Source: Aestuariivivens sediminis
Lineage (GTDB): Bacteria > Bacteroidota > Bacteroidia > Flavobacteriales > Flavobacteriaceae
Assembly: GCF_022662105.1 (NCBI RefSeq)
Contig: NZ_JAKMCP010000001.1
Location: forward strand, 434,001-498,000
DNA: 64,000 nt
Reading direction: 5' to 3'
Within the stretch, counting starts at the first letter, position 1, and each line of letters starts with the position of its first letter. Shown here in pieces: positions 29,901 to 37,392 of this stretch. The notes under the pieces were generated by a model. That model ran no database searches, had not been told where the DNA came from, and saw only the letters and a program-made list of their open reading frames with translations. The position numbers and the translations under genes were made by a program.

Positions 29901-29980
29901 TTAATGGATTGGGAAAATGTACTAGAAACTGTAATGGCTAAAGCCACAAACAGACTAATCTTAGTTAATCTTTTATCCAT
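26960..29980 (-). CDS. susC: SusC-type TonB-dependent outer-membrane transporter
   Basis: A 1006-residue SusC/RagA transporter, taking the ATG at 29980 that gives a signal peptide ending TFS|Q; the ORF is open to 30031 but that start is unlikely. Residues ~25-105 are a carboxypeptidase D-like domain (GNVKSEVGPLPGVSVIVKGT, YIGYKTEE), followed by the ALDEVV-like LDEVVLIGYG motif and the plug (VENILQGAAPGV, IRIRGVGS, PLYIVDG, VLKDAASTSVYGSRGSNGV). The 22-strand barrel follows and ends QINF. It imports oligosaccharides with energy from TonB. It starts the operon SusC-SusD-binding protein-GH16-GH26-GH43; its promoter must lie in the long gap 29981-30944. No anti-sigma-interacting N-terminal extension is seen, so control is more likely through the LacI or another regulator. 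Confidence 0.95.
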   Translation of the reverse strand: MDKRLTKISLFVALAITVSSTFSQSIKGNVKSEVGPLPGVSVIVKGTNNGTSTDFDGNYSINVVNSNSILVFSYIGYKTEEILVGNQSRIDVTLRESIEGLDEVVLIGYGQSQSKRTLSTAISEVSTEQIENLPVSRVENILQGAAPGVIVQQNSGAPGSSSTIRIRGVGSPNNSDPLYIVDGFPVPNLQHLNPDNIKELVVLKDAASTSVYGSRGSNGVILVKTKSGRKNTKPVISINGYSGFQYMGNKPDLMNASEYINYYNQAVVESGGNLNGNRGAFSEAERNALPDTDWYDAVSRTASMSNLAVSLSDGGEKYSYAISGGIFDQEGIFSRAGKSSFNRKNLSASLNADIRENIQVKASASVSKMVDYYPVGSIGSINALPSIYPTYAENGEIFNPGRQSPKPEFNGVPLNVMGEMTNPLWELNEFVGSEGINDVINYGLSADWQPITDLNVRASYSYYKNSGLFRSFTPSLGAVFPIQDFFLRGSYTEAPSGIVRDQITATVAYTFSSLEPKGHHLDLLVGYEVIEEESHFGENTTNVSDYLTTNFDDANFSLATDRFGANFTPASIIERGLVSYIGRVKYDYKRKYLATASLRRDESSTFGQNFRSGFFPSFSVGWVLSEERFLKNSNGINVLKVRSGWGISGVDSSQGYAYLSTINSNVSYAGNPGLSLTRLANPNLKWEELEQINVGLDLTVLNNSLNLSIDYYSKETTDILLEANTPDSSGLNPSLVNVGSVKNSGVELALSYKKSFDKFSWNASLNMGYNENEVTSLGNNGQDLQGGFTGALFSDPITLTSIGEPIGSFYGYVVEGMDANGNLLFKDLNGSGNNRRTPDAGDKTFIGKPLPDLTAGLTLGCAFSGFDFSAFFYGATGNDIFDATIRYTAIGSNRPASYLQDGAPRNMAVAAPGDRNGENLVSDFHVKDASFIKLKNIVFGYSLPDHVTHKLRADKIRFYISGQNLFTLTKYQGVDPEVGGGILSSGIDTGFYPQSRSYLLGFQINF

Positions 29981-30944
29981 AATAATTTTTAATATTATAT
30001 TCAAGTTTAGTTTCCGTAAAGTTAGCCACAAATAGTTCCTTAAGTAAAAATTTCAGGGTTTCTAACAAGAATATAGAAAAACAAATAGTGTTTTTAACTC
30101 ATTAAAAAAAATACTTATATTACTGATTATATGATATTTACAAGTATTCAAAGGCAATGATTATGATGTTACTTTATCGTTTCAGTTGTTTTTTGTTAAA
30201 TCAATCTAATTGTAACAAAAACTAGACTTCCATGTATTCGTACTCTTCTATTATGTTTTAATACGGGATAATTTTCACGACATCAACAGGCTATATTTTA
30301 AGCCCCAAGCCTATATTAAATCGTGTATATAGTTTTACAAAATGCATCAGATCAACATGATAGAAAATTAGAGCCCCCCTAACCCCCTCGGAACAATACT
30401 GCTATAGCGCATTTTTTGCTTGAATTAGAATCCATTCAGAAATGCTGCCTATCCTATCTTTCATTTTTTTACCCTTTCAAATACCGTCAGGAATGCTTTA
30501 TAATCATGAGTCTTTGAATATACGCAACATCCCGTCCAATAGCTTCCACGACAAAAACAACATAGCAGGTTCCAGGACAAAAGTTGGGCCTTAAATGCTT
30601 TGGTTTTTTTGATGACACTAAAAAATATGTAAGCCATTTCATCGCTTATTACTATTTTGTAGTATATTTACTTCAGATAACGTAAGAAACAAAAGCGCTG
30701 AAGTCTTTTTCAGTATAATGCATACTTCTAAATTATGAAACAGTTCGGTAACCCATGTCTCCCAAATCGGAACAGGTCGATCGCATAAGGCTTAATCCGG
30801 TGAACACGTCCCGGGACACGATAGGAACCCTCCCAATTGACCCGCGTTGACCCCGAATCCCTCCTCAATTACTATGATCTCTAAAACCCAATAAAACCCC
30901 TTATGAATTAAAAGCCCTCCTCATCACCATATCCCGAATACACC
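29981..30944. other. Long intergenic region between susC and the RteC-like gene
   Basis: About 960 bp without a supportable gene lie between divergent genes. It changes from AT-rich near SusC to more GC-rich after ~30700, marking a boundary between blocks. A minus-strand stretch (about 30480-30600) is open for about 40 codons and contains HDYKAFLTVFERVKK, but it lacks a start and I do not recognise it. The region must carry the promoters of the SusC operon and the RteC-like gene. Confidence 0.45.
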
Positions 30945-31784
30945 ATGAATACCCTTATTACAACCTTTAAAAAAGACATTGAAACCATTGCCTCCCAGGA
31001 AACCAATCTCATCACTCAAACCGAAAAGAAAATCCTCTGCTGTCAGAATGCCCTGTACCGACTGGAGCAAATTGTCCTGTCCCATACCTTTAAGGATGTT
31101 ATGGAGGAGGTCCGGGTCTTTAAAGAGTTTAAACCGTGCATTGTTTCAGAATGGATATTTACCAAACAATACTTTAAGGTACAGAGTCAATGGCCCCTGG
31201 GAAGTAAGAAGACCAAAATTAAATACCTTAATCAGCACCTGGCCCACTACCAGAAATACCTTACGGAACACCTGGAATTCTATACCCATTGCCGGCGCAA
31301 CGATCCCAAACTTGATGTCCTGTATTTTACGCGCGATCATTATAAACCCTGTCTCGGAGCAGAACCCTACATGTTCGTGAACAGCCCGTCCTTCTCTACC
31401 AGTCACGACATCACCTTAGCCACCCTATTGGCCTATGAGCAACTCATCGACACCCTGCAGGAGGCCCTGGAGGCCCTGCAAAGCGACCTCCCCGGTGGCC
31501 CGCCCAAAAGTTTAAAACAACCACCTCAACTGAAATGGACCGGTACCAAAACCGAATTGGTGGAGATTATCTATGCCCTCCATGTTTCCGGGATGCTTAA
31601 TTATGGCCAGGGCGACGTCATCTATGCCGTGCGTGTCTTCGAAGCCTTATTTGGAGAATCTCTCGAGAATTTCCACCAGTTGGTATCCAATATCCGGCAT
31701 CGCTCCCGTAGCCGGACCATCGCTTTAGACAAACTCGCCGACACCCTGGAGCACCATATCACTCTGGCCGATGGTATAGACTAA
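30945..31784 (+). CDS. RteC-domain protein
   Basis: A 279-residue protein whose C-terminal ~80 residues (about 195-275) carry the RteC pattern: LKWTGTKTELVEIIYALHVS, then FEALFGESLENFHQL and RSRSRTIALDKLADTL. The N-terminal part is helical with several Cys residues (KKILCCQ) and SEWIFTKQYFK. In the Bacteroides conjugative transposon CTnDOT, RteC activates excision genes; many chromosomal homologues exist with unknown role. No integrase, relaxase or RteA/B two-component pair is seen here, so this is an orphan copy. It heads a plus-strand run of small genes of similar GC-rich composition (31866-33163), followed by an HU-like gene. The domain assignment is good; a regulatory role in a residual mobile element is inferred. 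Confidence 0.75.
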   Translation: MNTLITTFKKDIETIASQETNLITQTEKKILCCQNALYRLEQIVLSHTFKDVMEEVRVFKEFKPCIVSEWIFTKQYFKVQSQWPLGSKKTKIKYLNQHLAHYQKYLTEHLEFYTHCRRNDPKLDVLYFTRDHYKPCLGAEPYMFVNSPSFSTSHDITLATLLAYEQLIDTLQEALEALQSDLPGGPPKSLKQPPQLKWTGTKTELVEIIYALHVSGMLNYGQGDVIYAVRVFEALFGESLENFHQLVSNIRHRSRSRTIALDKLADTLEHHITLADGID

Positions 31785-31865
31785 CCGGTCGATAAACGGT
31801 AACCGTGGCGTGCCATCTCAAAAAAAAAATCAAAAAAAAGAGGTTACCTAACAGACACTAAACAA

Positions 31866-31997
31866 ATGGAATTAAAAAAGTTCTGGATATTCGTCAGCGT
31901 TTTACAAATGTTTATATCTATGAATCTATTTTTACAATTAATGACGGGTCAGCATGGCTTAAAAGCCCGCTGCCTGTCGATACGATGGCCACCATGA
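31866..31997 (+). CDS. Possible 43-residue membrane peptide
   Basis: A short frame from the ATG at 31866 gives MELKKFWIFVSVLQMFISMN and a further hydrophobic stretch, then a basic tail (LKARCLSIRWPP). The single membrane helix and A-rich region before the ATG make expression plausible. It lies between the RteC-like gene and three more small genes. No homologue is recognised; it could equally be chance, so confidence is low. Confidence 0.3.
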   Translation: MELKKFWIFVSVLQMFISMNLFLQLMTGQHGLKARCLSIRWPP

Positions 31998-32091
31998 CCC
32001 TATCCGCCCCGGAGACCGGACCCCTGTAGTCCCGGCCGTACACGATTAAAGCATACACCCCAACGCCCCATCACCCATAAACGAAATCATA

Positions 32092-32445
32092 ATGATGCGC
32101 CTACCATTTTCCAATTGTTCCAGATCCCTATCCCAAAAATTCCGTCGCGGACTCCTCAAGGCTTTAGGCCTGATCGTATCCCTGGCCATGTTAGTGCTTA
32201 CCCTACACCAGTACAAACAAAGTAAACGGTTGGAGGTAAAATACCTTCAGGCCCGGCAACGGATCGAACGCACTAAAGCAGATCTGGTTCGGGCCAGAGA
32301 GGCCATGGATGCCCTGGAAAAAAACCTGACCACCTTTGCCCATAAGGACGCCAAGCTGACCTTAACCACCGATAGTCTCATCCGGCATTGGCGAAGCGAC
32401 CTCATGTACCTCAGATCTTTGTTACACCCTCATGACACACCATGA
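32092..32445 (+). CDS. Small membrane protein with coiled coil
   Basis: A 117-residue protein with a basic N-terminus, one membrane helix (about residues 22-40: LLKALGLIVSLAMLVLTL) and a long charged helix predicted to form a coiled coil (~45-85: VKYLQARQRIERTKADLVRA). This gives an inner-membrane-anchored protein with a periplasmic or cytoplasmic coiled-coil arm. An ATG one codon downstream (32095) would lose only one Met. Its 3' end overlaps the next gene by 14 bp, so the two are translationally coupled. I do not recognise a family; the architecture resembles small envelope proteins of phage lysis or conjugation cassettes, which is inference only. Confidence 0.6.
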   Translation: MMRLPFSNCSRSLSQKFRRGLLKALGLIVSLAMLVLTLHQYKQSKRLEVKYLQARQRIERTKADLVRAREAMDALEKNLTTFAHKDAKLTLTTDSLIRHWRSDLMYLRSLLHPHDTP

Positions 32446-32701
32446 CTGCCACGAGGTAGATGGTGCGCGATATCAACATGCAATTACCATAATCTTAACC
32501 ATAACCTATGACCCAAACACCCTACCCCACATCATAGCCCTTTTGAACAACCGGGCCAATGTCACGATCCACGGTGTCCTTCAGGAAGCCGACCGGATAA
32601 CTCTTAATATATGGACCGATACACAGAGTTTGTTTTGTGCCTTGCACCACCTGGAAACCCTTCCCGGTGTGGAACACATCAGCTTTGGTAGGGTGCTATA
32701 G
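32432..32701 (+). CDS. Small protein with ferredoxin-like (ACT/NapD-like) pattern
   Basis: An 89-residue cytoplasmic protein without signal or membrane segment. The pattern ITIILTITYD, TLPHIIALLNNRANVTIHGVL, ITLNIWTDTQSLFCALHHLETL and GVEHISFGRV is beta-alpha-beta-beta-alpha-beta, as in ACT or NapD-like ferredoxin folds, and the LPGVEHISF ending is reminiscent of NapD chaperones. It overlaps the upstream coiled-coil gene by 14 bp and precedes the next small gene by 24 bp, so all three are one transcription unit. No nitrate reductase genes are nearby, so a NapD function is not claimed. The fold is an inference from the pattern. Confidence 0.5.
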   Translation: MTHHDCHEVDGARYQHAITIILTITYDPNTLPHIIALLNNRANVTIHGVLQEADRITLNIWTDTQSLFCALHHLETLPGVEHISFGRVL

Positions 32702-32725
32702 GAAACCCAAAACCCCAAAAATAGT

Positions 32726-33163
32726 ATGAAACACCACCTTATCATCACACTTCTTCTCCTTAGCCTGCATAGCACAATGGCCCAATCTTTCCATGACGCT
32801 TCTTCTTCGGGCCAGCAGGCTTTGGACTTACCGACCGATACCATCCAGATCAGGTCCAACCCCTTCAGGGCCATTAATGCCATTACCGGGTACAACCTCA
32901 GGATGTTGGACACCCTGGAGGCTCTCTTACGGGAGAAAAACACCAATACACAGGATCTACTGCGATTGGTCAGGACCCATAATATTCAGGTCCGTTCCCG
33001 AATGCTGTTAGCAGATATCAAACTGGATGAGATCCAGCAGGAACTGCTTAACACCAGGGAACAGGTCAGGACCGAACGCAAAACAGGCCTATGGCGCTCC
33101 ATAGGTGCCGGTATTGGCGGTGTGGCCATCGGGATCGTCACCGGAATCCTGATCAAGAACTAA
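32726..33163 (+). CDS. Secreted coiled-coil protein with C-terminal Gly-rich membrane helix
   Basis: A 145-residue protein with a clear signal peptide (residues 1-19, ending TMA|Q). A helical, charged middle (~60-120: LDTLEALLREKNTNTQ, LDEIQQELLNTREQVRTE) should form a coiled coil, and the chain closes with a Gly-rich hydrophobic tail (SIGAGIGGVAIGIVTGILI, ending KN). Such a tail suits a membrane anchor or a small pore-like segment. With the N-terminally anchored coiled-coil protein at 32092 it could form a pair spanning the periplasm. It is the last gene of the small operon; a short gap with hairpins precedes the HU gene. No family recognised. Confidence 0.6.
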   Translation: MKHHLIITLLLLSLHSTMAQSFHDASSSGQQALDLPTDTIQIRSNPFRAINAITGYNLRMLDTLEALLREKNTNTQDLLRLVRTHNIQVRSRMLLADIKLDEIQQELLNTREQVRTERKTGLWRSIGAGIGGVAIGIVTGILIKN

Positions 33164-33475
33164 GGCTGTGGCATTCAGGATCTCCCGGTCGGCAGACCGG
33201 AACTGCAGAGCCGTGCTCGGGGTTGTAAAGGCAGTGCGCATCGCAACACCACCCCCATAGGACTTCGGCCGGTGGCCCCGGACCTTAAAGCGCATTTTAG
33301 CCCAACATCTCCCGGAAGGGGGGTTTAACCGCTCCATGTCCTGAGGCACAATCACCCTATAAAACCTTCCTGAAATGGCGGGGGAAGCCAAAGAAATCGC
33401 CAGTTGTTTAACCTTAAAATTTAAAACAAATGAAAACAACACAGTCAAAATGTTTAACCTTTAAAATGCAACATT
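33164..33475. other. Gap upstream of the HU-like gene
   Basis: About 310 bp. A perfect hairpin CCGGTC-GGCA-GACCGG (33185-33200) could end the small-protein operon. Nearer the HU gene are two similar AT-rich copies (GTTTAACCTTAAAATTT at about 33407 and GTTTAACCTTTAAAATG ahead of the ATG). An 18-codon frame from 33430 overlaps the HU start by a few bases and could be a leader peptide, but there is no further support. Confidence 0.5.
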
Positions 33476-33859
33476 ATGAGTATTAAATTCAGGGCCATTG
33501 AGCGTGGCGAACCCGGCGTGGCAGGCGGCGGTGTTAAAAAATGGTATGCTTCTCCTGTATTCCAGGGCGAAAGCGACATGGAACGCCTTATAAAAAGCAT
33601 TGAAAAGATTAGCACGGTGAGCGGCGCCGATATTCGCGGTGTACTCTATGCTTTGGTAGACGTGAGCATCGATGCGCTGGAGCACGGACAAATTGTACGG
33701 ATTGGCGATCTCGGCAACCTGCGGGTTAACCTTAGCAGCAGCAGTGCCGATACCGAAGAGGAGGTGGTCGCCGGGAACATTAAAAGAGGGAAGATCATTT
33801 TTACACCCGGTTCCCGTCTTAAGGACATGTTGAATACCTTGAAGTTTGTCAAGGTGTAA
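33476..33859 (+). CDS. HU/IHF-family DNA-binding protein (Bacteroidetes type)
   Basis: A 127-residue nucleoid-associated protein of the long Bacteroidetes HU type. The N-terminal extension IKFRAIERGEPGVAGGGVKKWYA precedes the HU core: SDMERLIKSIEKISTVSGADI (~35-55), a helical LYALVDVSIDALEHG segment, GQIVRIGDLGNLRVNL, then the beta arm and FTPGSRLKDMLN at the end. It binds and bends DNA, probably as a dimer. It is a single plus-strand gene ahead of a 21-bp-periodic A-tract array, which could be a bent target or its 3' region. HU genes of this type are also common in prophage- and transposon-like islands of this phylum, consistent with the RteC-like gene upstream. Confidence 0.88.
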   Translation: MSIKFRAIERGEPGVAGGGVKKWYASPVFQGESDMERLIKSIEKISTVSGADIRGVLYALVDVSIDALEHGQIVRIGDLGNLRVNLSSSSADTEEEVVAGNIKRGKIIFTPGSRLKDMLNTLKFVKV

Positions 33860-33944
33860 AGCTCCAGTTTCTAATGTCTTAAAAGGGAGTGTGCTTCAAA
33901 AAGCATGCTCCCTTTTCCCATATCGAACAGCAGAAAAATTCCCC

Positions 33945-34082
33945 GCGCAGAAAATGAAAATCATTGCTTAGAAAAAAAAATTCCTTGCTTAGAAAAAAAA
34001 ATTCTTTGCCTAGAAAATGGACATTTCCTAGGCAGAAAAAAAATTTTTATGCGCAGAAAAGGAGGACCGCCTGCGCAGAAAA
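33945..34082 (+). repeat. 21-bp periodic repeat with phased A-tracts
   Basis: Seven copies of GCNNAGAAAA (variants GCGCAGAAAA, GCTTAGAAAA, GCCTAGAAAA; the fifth is AGGCAGAAAA) follow one another. The AGAAAA cores start at 33949, 33970, 33991, 34012, 34034, 34055 and 34077, a spacing of 21 or 22 bp, which is two helical turns. A-tracts of 4-9 bases therefore face the same side of the helix, so the DNA should be intrinsically curved. The array begins about 85 bp after the HU stop codon. Because 21 is a multiple of three, chance reading frames cross it; these are not genes. Confidence 0.75.
34007..34034. repeat. Hairpin within the 21-bp array
   Basis: TGCCTAG pairs with CTAGGCA, and beyond one A/C mismatch AAATG pairs with CATTT, forming a nearly perfect 28-nt stem-loop around a two-base loop. 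It joins array units 4 and 5. Confidence 0.65.
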
Positions 34083-34101
34083 TTTTATTTTCTGCGCAGG
34101 C
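34069..34101. repeat. Perfect 14-bp stem hairpin at array end
   Basis: GCCTGCGCAGAAAA pairs perfectly with TTTTCTGCGCAGGC around the loop TTTTA. The left arm is the seventh array unit and the right arm an inverted copy, so the array ends in an inverted unit. Confidence 0.75.
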
Positions 34102-34109
34102 TTCTTAAG

Positions 34110-34143
34110 CCCTGTAAACACTGGTGTTCCCACAGGGGTTTTG
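34110..34143 (+). terminator. Rho-independent terminator-like hairpin
   Basis: CCCTGT (34110-34115) pairs with ACAGGG (34132-34137), and an inner AACAC/TGTT pairing strengthens the stem; GTTTT follows. It probably ends the HU transcript, and it shares the CCCTGTAAACA start with the hairpin at 10037. Confidence 0.65.
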
Positions 34144-34379
34144 GTGCCATGACATCACTGCTTTTTGCCTTTCATTTCACAGGCCCGTCCGGTTAGGCAT
34201 CCTTGACGAAACAGGTATACCGGAAAGACCCTGAACTTACGGAAGGGTTGAAAAATTATGTTTAACCTCCTCGATGTGTTGCGTATGGACATCAACCGGA
34301 ATTTGAGTGATACGACTTGGCCTCGGATACGGACGAAATGATTAACTTAGCTCATGTAAAAGCATATGATGACACCAAA

Positions 34380-35957
34380 ATGACAGCACACCATAGCATA
34401 CCATCAGGCCTTTGGGGAATAGCCATCCTGGCATCCCTTTGTCTTGGTTCATGCCATTCCCAGACCAAAGACAATCCCCCACCGAACATCATTATTTTTC
34501 TTGTAGACGATATGGGTCTTATGGACACCTCGGTTCCTTTTTTGACCGATGCCAACGGGCGTGCGGTAACCCATCCCTTAAATGACTATTACCGGACACC
34601 CCACATGAAAACGCTTTCGGAGCAAGGCATTCGGTTCTCAAATTTTTATGCCCACTCGGTGTGTTCTCCAACCCGAACCACCATTTTAACCGGGCAAAAC
34701 TCGGCCCGACATGGAGTGACCAATTGGATCAAATCCGAAAATAACAATCGGGGGAAATATGGCCCCCCTCGATGGAACTGGAACGGACTTACCAAAGCCT
34801 CGGTAACACTGCCAAAAATCTTACAACAGGCAGGCTATAAAACCATCCATGTAGGGAAAGCCCATTTCGGACCATTCCGCAGCGCGGGTGAAGATCCTAT
34901 GAATTTGGGTTTTGATGTCAACATTGCCGGCAGTTCCATTGGACAACCCGGGAGTTATCTCGGCACTGAAGCTTTTGGACATACAGGAGGCAATAAAAAC
35001 AGGGCGGTACCGGGGTTGGAAAAGTACCACGGACAGGACATTTTTTTAACCGAAGCCTTAACCCTGGAAGCCAATAAGGCGATATCCCGGGCCAAGGCAG
35101 AAGGGAAACCTTTCTTTCTCCATATGGCCCATTATGCGGTCCATGCGCCATTTTATTCGGATTCCCGTTTTGCCGGGCACTATAAGGATTCCGGAAAGTC
35201 CGAAAAAGCACAGGCCTATGCCACATTAATTGAAGGCATTGATAAATCTCTTGGAGATATCATCCAACATGTAAACGATCTGGGGCTGGGAAAAAACACC
35301 CTGATCTTTTTCCTGGGAGACAACGGTTCGGATGCGCCGCTGCCCATTGAAAAGGATTACAGCAGTGCATCGCCCCTGAAAGGCAAAAAAGGCAATCATT
35401 GGGAAGGCGGTATGCGCGTTCCCTTTATCGCATCCTGGGTGACCCCGGATAAGACCACGCCCCGGCAAAAGGAATGGCCTATCGCGCCTCATGCCATACA
35501 ACAGCAAATGGGATCCGTAATGGACCTGTTTCCCACACTATGCCAAGTCGCCAACCTAAGCTGGCCACAGGAGCATATCGTGGATGGTTTCACTCTTAAA
35601 GAACAGCTTAAGGGAGAAGAAGACCGTGAACGAAATGAGTCGTTTCTAAATCATTACCCTCATAAACATCGTACAAGCTATTTTACCAGTTTGGTACAAT
35701 CCAACTGGAAAATCATTTACCATTACCCGATAACCGGACCCCCGCAATACGAATTGTTTAACCTTACGGACGATCCCTTTGAAACCCATAATCTGGCCGA
35801 TACCAAGCCGAAAATGCTCAAAAAAATGATGCAGCTAATGGCAGATGAACTACAACAAAAAGGGGCCCTCTACCCCGAAAAAGACGGGCAGGCCTTACCC
35901 TTGATCATGCCCGAAATGAAAATTAATACAACACCCAATGAAAAACCTCAAAACTGA
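34380..35957 (+). CDS. Sulfatase lipoprotein, arylsulfatase type
   Basis: A 525-residue S1 sulfatase from the ATG at 34380, which gives a compact lipoprotein leader (ASLCLGSC, C25). Earlier starts (TTG 34317, ATG 34338) would add a charged stretch before the signal. DD is at 43-44, C95 lies in CSPTRTTILTG (Thr in the fourth signature place), and GDNGSDAPL is followed by the KGKKGNHWEGGMRVPF segment. A ~20-residue insertion (FLTDANGRAVTHPLNDY) separates the DD from the TPHM motif. The gene begins a plus-strand group and overlaps the next sulfatase by 20 bp, so the two are translationally coupled. It would act on the cell surface or in the periplasm. Substrate unknown; context suggests uronic acid- or acetyl-containing sulfated polysaccharides. 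Confidence 0.9.
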   Translation: MTAHHSIPSGLWGIAILASLCLGSCHSQTKDNPPPNIIIFLVDDMGLMDTSVPFLTDANGRAVTHPLNDYYRTPHMKTLSEQGIRFSNFYAHSVCSPTRTTILTGQNSARHGVTNWIKSENNNRGKYGPPRWNWNGLTKASVTLPKILQQAGYKTIHVGKAHFGPFRSAGEDPMNLGFDVNIAGSSIGQPGSYLGTEAFGHTGGNKNRAVPGLEKYHGQDIFLTEALTLEANKAISRAKAEGKPFFLHMAHYAVHAPFYSDSRFAGHYKDSGKSEKAQAYATLIEGIDKSLGDIIQHVNDLGLGKNTLIFFLGDNGSDAPLPIEKDYSSASPLKGKKGNHWEGGMRVPFIASWVTPDKTTPRQKEWPIAPHAIQQQMGSVMDLFPTLCQVANLSWPQEHIVDGFTLKEQLKGEEDRERNESFLNHYPHKHRTSYFTSLVQSNWKIIYHYPITGPPQYELFNLTDDPFETHNLADTKPKMLKKMMQLMADELQQKGALYPEKDGQALPLIMPEMKINTTPNEKPQN

Positions 35958-37392
35958 ATTATTACATAAATGCGCCTTTACATGCACGTGCCTGTGGTTG
36001 GCGTTTGGTCTTTTATCGCATGCACAGGGTGCGCCACGACCCAATGTGCTTTTCATCGCTGCCGATGATTTAAATACAGATATGGGAAGCTATGGTGTGG
36101 ATCAGGTACAAACACCACATTTGGATCGATTGGCTAAAATGGGCGTTCGTTTTGACAATGCCCATGCGCAATATCCGGTTTGCGGCCCGAGTAGAGCAAG
36201 TCTTATGACCGGTCTAAGACCCAATACAACAGGGTTTTTGAGTAATCGCGACCAGTTGCGCGAACGGGTACCCGATGTGGTTACACTTGGACAATATTTT
36301 CAGAACCAGGGCTACTATTCCGGGCGTGTAGGGAAAATATTCCATTATGGGAATCCGGGTTCAATTGGCACAGATGGTGCCGACGATGTTCTTTCATGGA
36401 CCGAACGCTTTAATCCGGCCGGAATTGATAAAATGCAGGAGGAGAACATCATTCGTTTTCCCGGTGGCAGAACGGGGAAAAAGGGCGGTCTGGGCATATC
36501 TATGGCCTATTGGGATCCCGTAAGTCAGGATAGTGAGCATACGGATGGCATGGTTGCCGATAGAGCTGTTGAAATGATTGAAAGGAATAAGGATAAACCT
36601 TTTTTCATTGCAGCCGGATTCTTCAATCCCCATTGCCCTTACGTCGCTCCCAGGACCTATTTCGACATGTACCCCATCGAGGAGATCACCCTGCCAGATC
36701 TTGAAGCCGCCAAACGTGATTTGGAGGACGTGCCTGCCATGGCCTTACTGGGTGAAAAAAGTTGGCCCTATTATTTTAAGGGCATGACCACAGAAGAAGC
36801 TCTAAAATGCAAACAGGCCTATTACGCCTGTGTTTCGTTTGTGGATGCCCAGGTAGGTAAACTTTTGGATACCCTGGAGAAGCATAACCTTCTTGAGAAT
36901 ACGATTGTTATCTTTTGGTCGGATCATGGCTATTTTTTAGGAGAAAAGGGCCTATGGTTTAAGCATAAAAACTTTGAACGCTCCACGAAGGTCCCCCTTA
37001 TTATTGCCGGTCATGGTGTGGATGCCCGTGGGAAGGCCGTGTCGGAACCCGTAGAATTGTTGGACCTCTACCCTACCTTAGTGGACCTGCTGGGACATCA
37101 AATCCCGGATGTACTGGAAGGAGAAAGTTTAATCCCATTTCTGAAAAATGCGAACCATAAATGGGAAAAACCGGCCATAAGCCAAGTGTATCGCGGACCT
37201 GATGCCCAAGGTTATAGCATTCGAACCAGACAATGGCGGTTTACCGAATGGAACGGCGGTAAAGATGGTTATGAATTGTACAATCATGAAAATGACCCCG
37301 GCGAGGTCGTCAATCTGGCCCATAACCGTGCTTATTTGAAGATTAGGGAACAATTGAAAACACAACTGAAACCCTATGTAAAATACAATTAA
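35938..37392 (+). CDS. Secreted S1 sulfatase, iduronate-2-sulfatase-like
   Basis: A 484-residue sulfatase whose ATG lies inside the 3' end of the preceding sulfatase gene (20-bp overlap). The signal peptide ends SHA|Q (about residue 29). DD is at 43-44, C82 lies in CGPSRASLMTG, and GRVGKIFHYG, the FFNPHCPY segment, and SDHGYFLGEKGLW with K-HKNFERSTKVPL match iduronate-2-sulfatase-type enzymes. It resembles the 613-2064 protein in architecture (same DD-N-D opening and LGEK motif), but that protein has LLFG where this one has the usual LMTG. The pair of coupled sulfatases probably remove two sulfates from the same oligosaccharide in sequence. The uncoded ~490 bp behind it ends this sub-operon. 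Confidence 0.9.
   Translation: MKNLKTELLHKCAFTCTCLWLAFGLLSHAQGAPRPNVLFIAADDLNTDMGSYGVDQVQTPHLDRLAKMGVRFDNAHAQYPVCGPSRASLMTGLRPNTTGFLSNRDQLRERVPDVVTLGQYFQNQGYYSGRVGKIFHYGNPGSIGTDGADDVLSWTERFNPAGIDKMQEENIIRFPGGRTGKKGGLGISMAYWDPVSQDSEHTDGMVADRAVEMIERNKDKPFFIAAGFFNPHCPYVAPRTYFDMYPIEEITLPDLEAAKRDLEDVPAMALLGEKSWPYYFKGMTTEEALKCKQAYYACVSFVDAQVGKLLDTLEKHNLLENTIVIFWSDHGYFLGEKGLWFKHKNFERSTKVPLIIAGHGVDARGKAVSEPVELLDLYPTLVDLLGHQIPDVLEGESLIPFLKNANHKWEKPAISQVYRGPDAQGYSIRTRQWRFTEWNGGKDGYELYNHENDPGEVVNLAHNRAYLKIREQLKTQLKPYVKYN

Noticed and set aside
31866-33163. Phage lysis (spanin) cassette
   Set aside because: The topology is suggestive, but there is no lysozyme, holin or other phage gene nearby, so it is only noted as an analogy.
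33430-33486. 18-residue leader peptide overlapping the HU start
   Set aside because: Possible, but there is no attenuator-like structure or codon bias to support it.
33905-34152. Two overlapping frames with repeated CLEKKI-type or LRKKNS-type peptides
   Set aside because: The 21-bp DNA period is 7 codons, so any frame without a stop in one unit stays open; composition is extreme and no start context is convincing.
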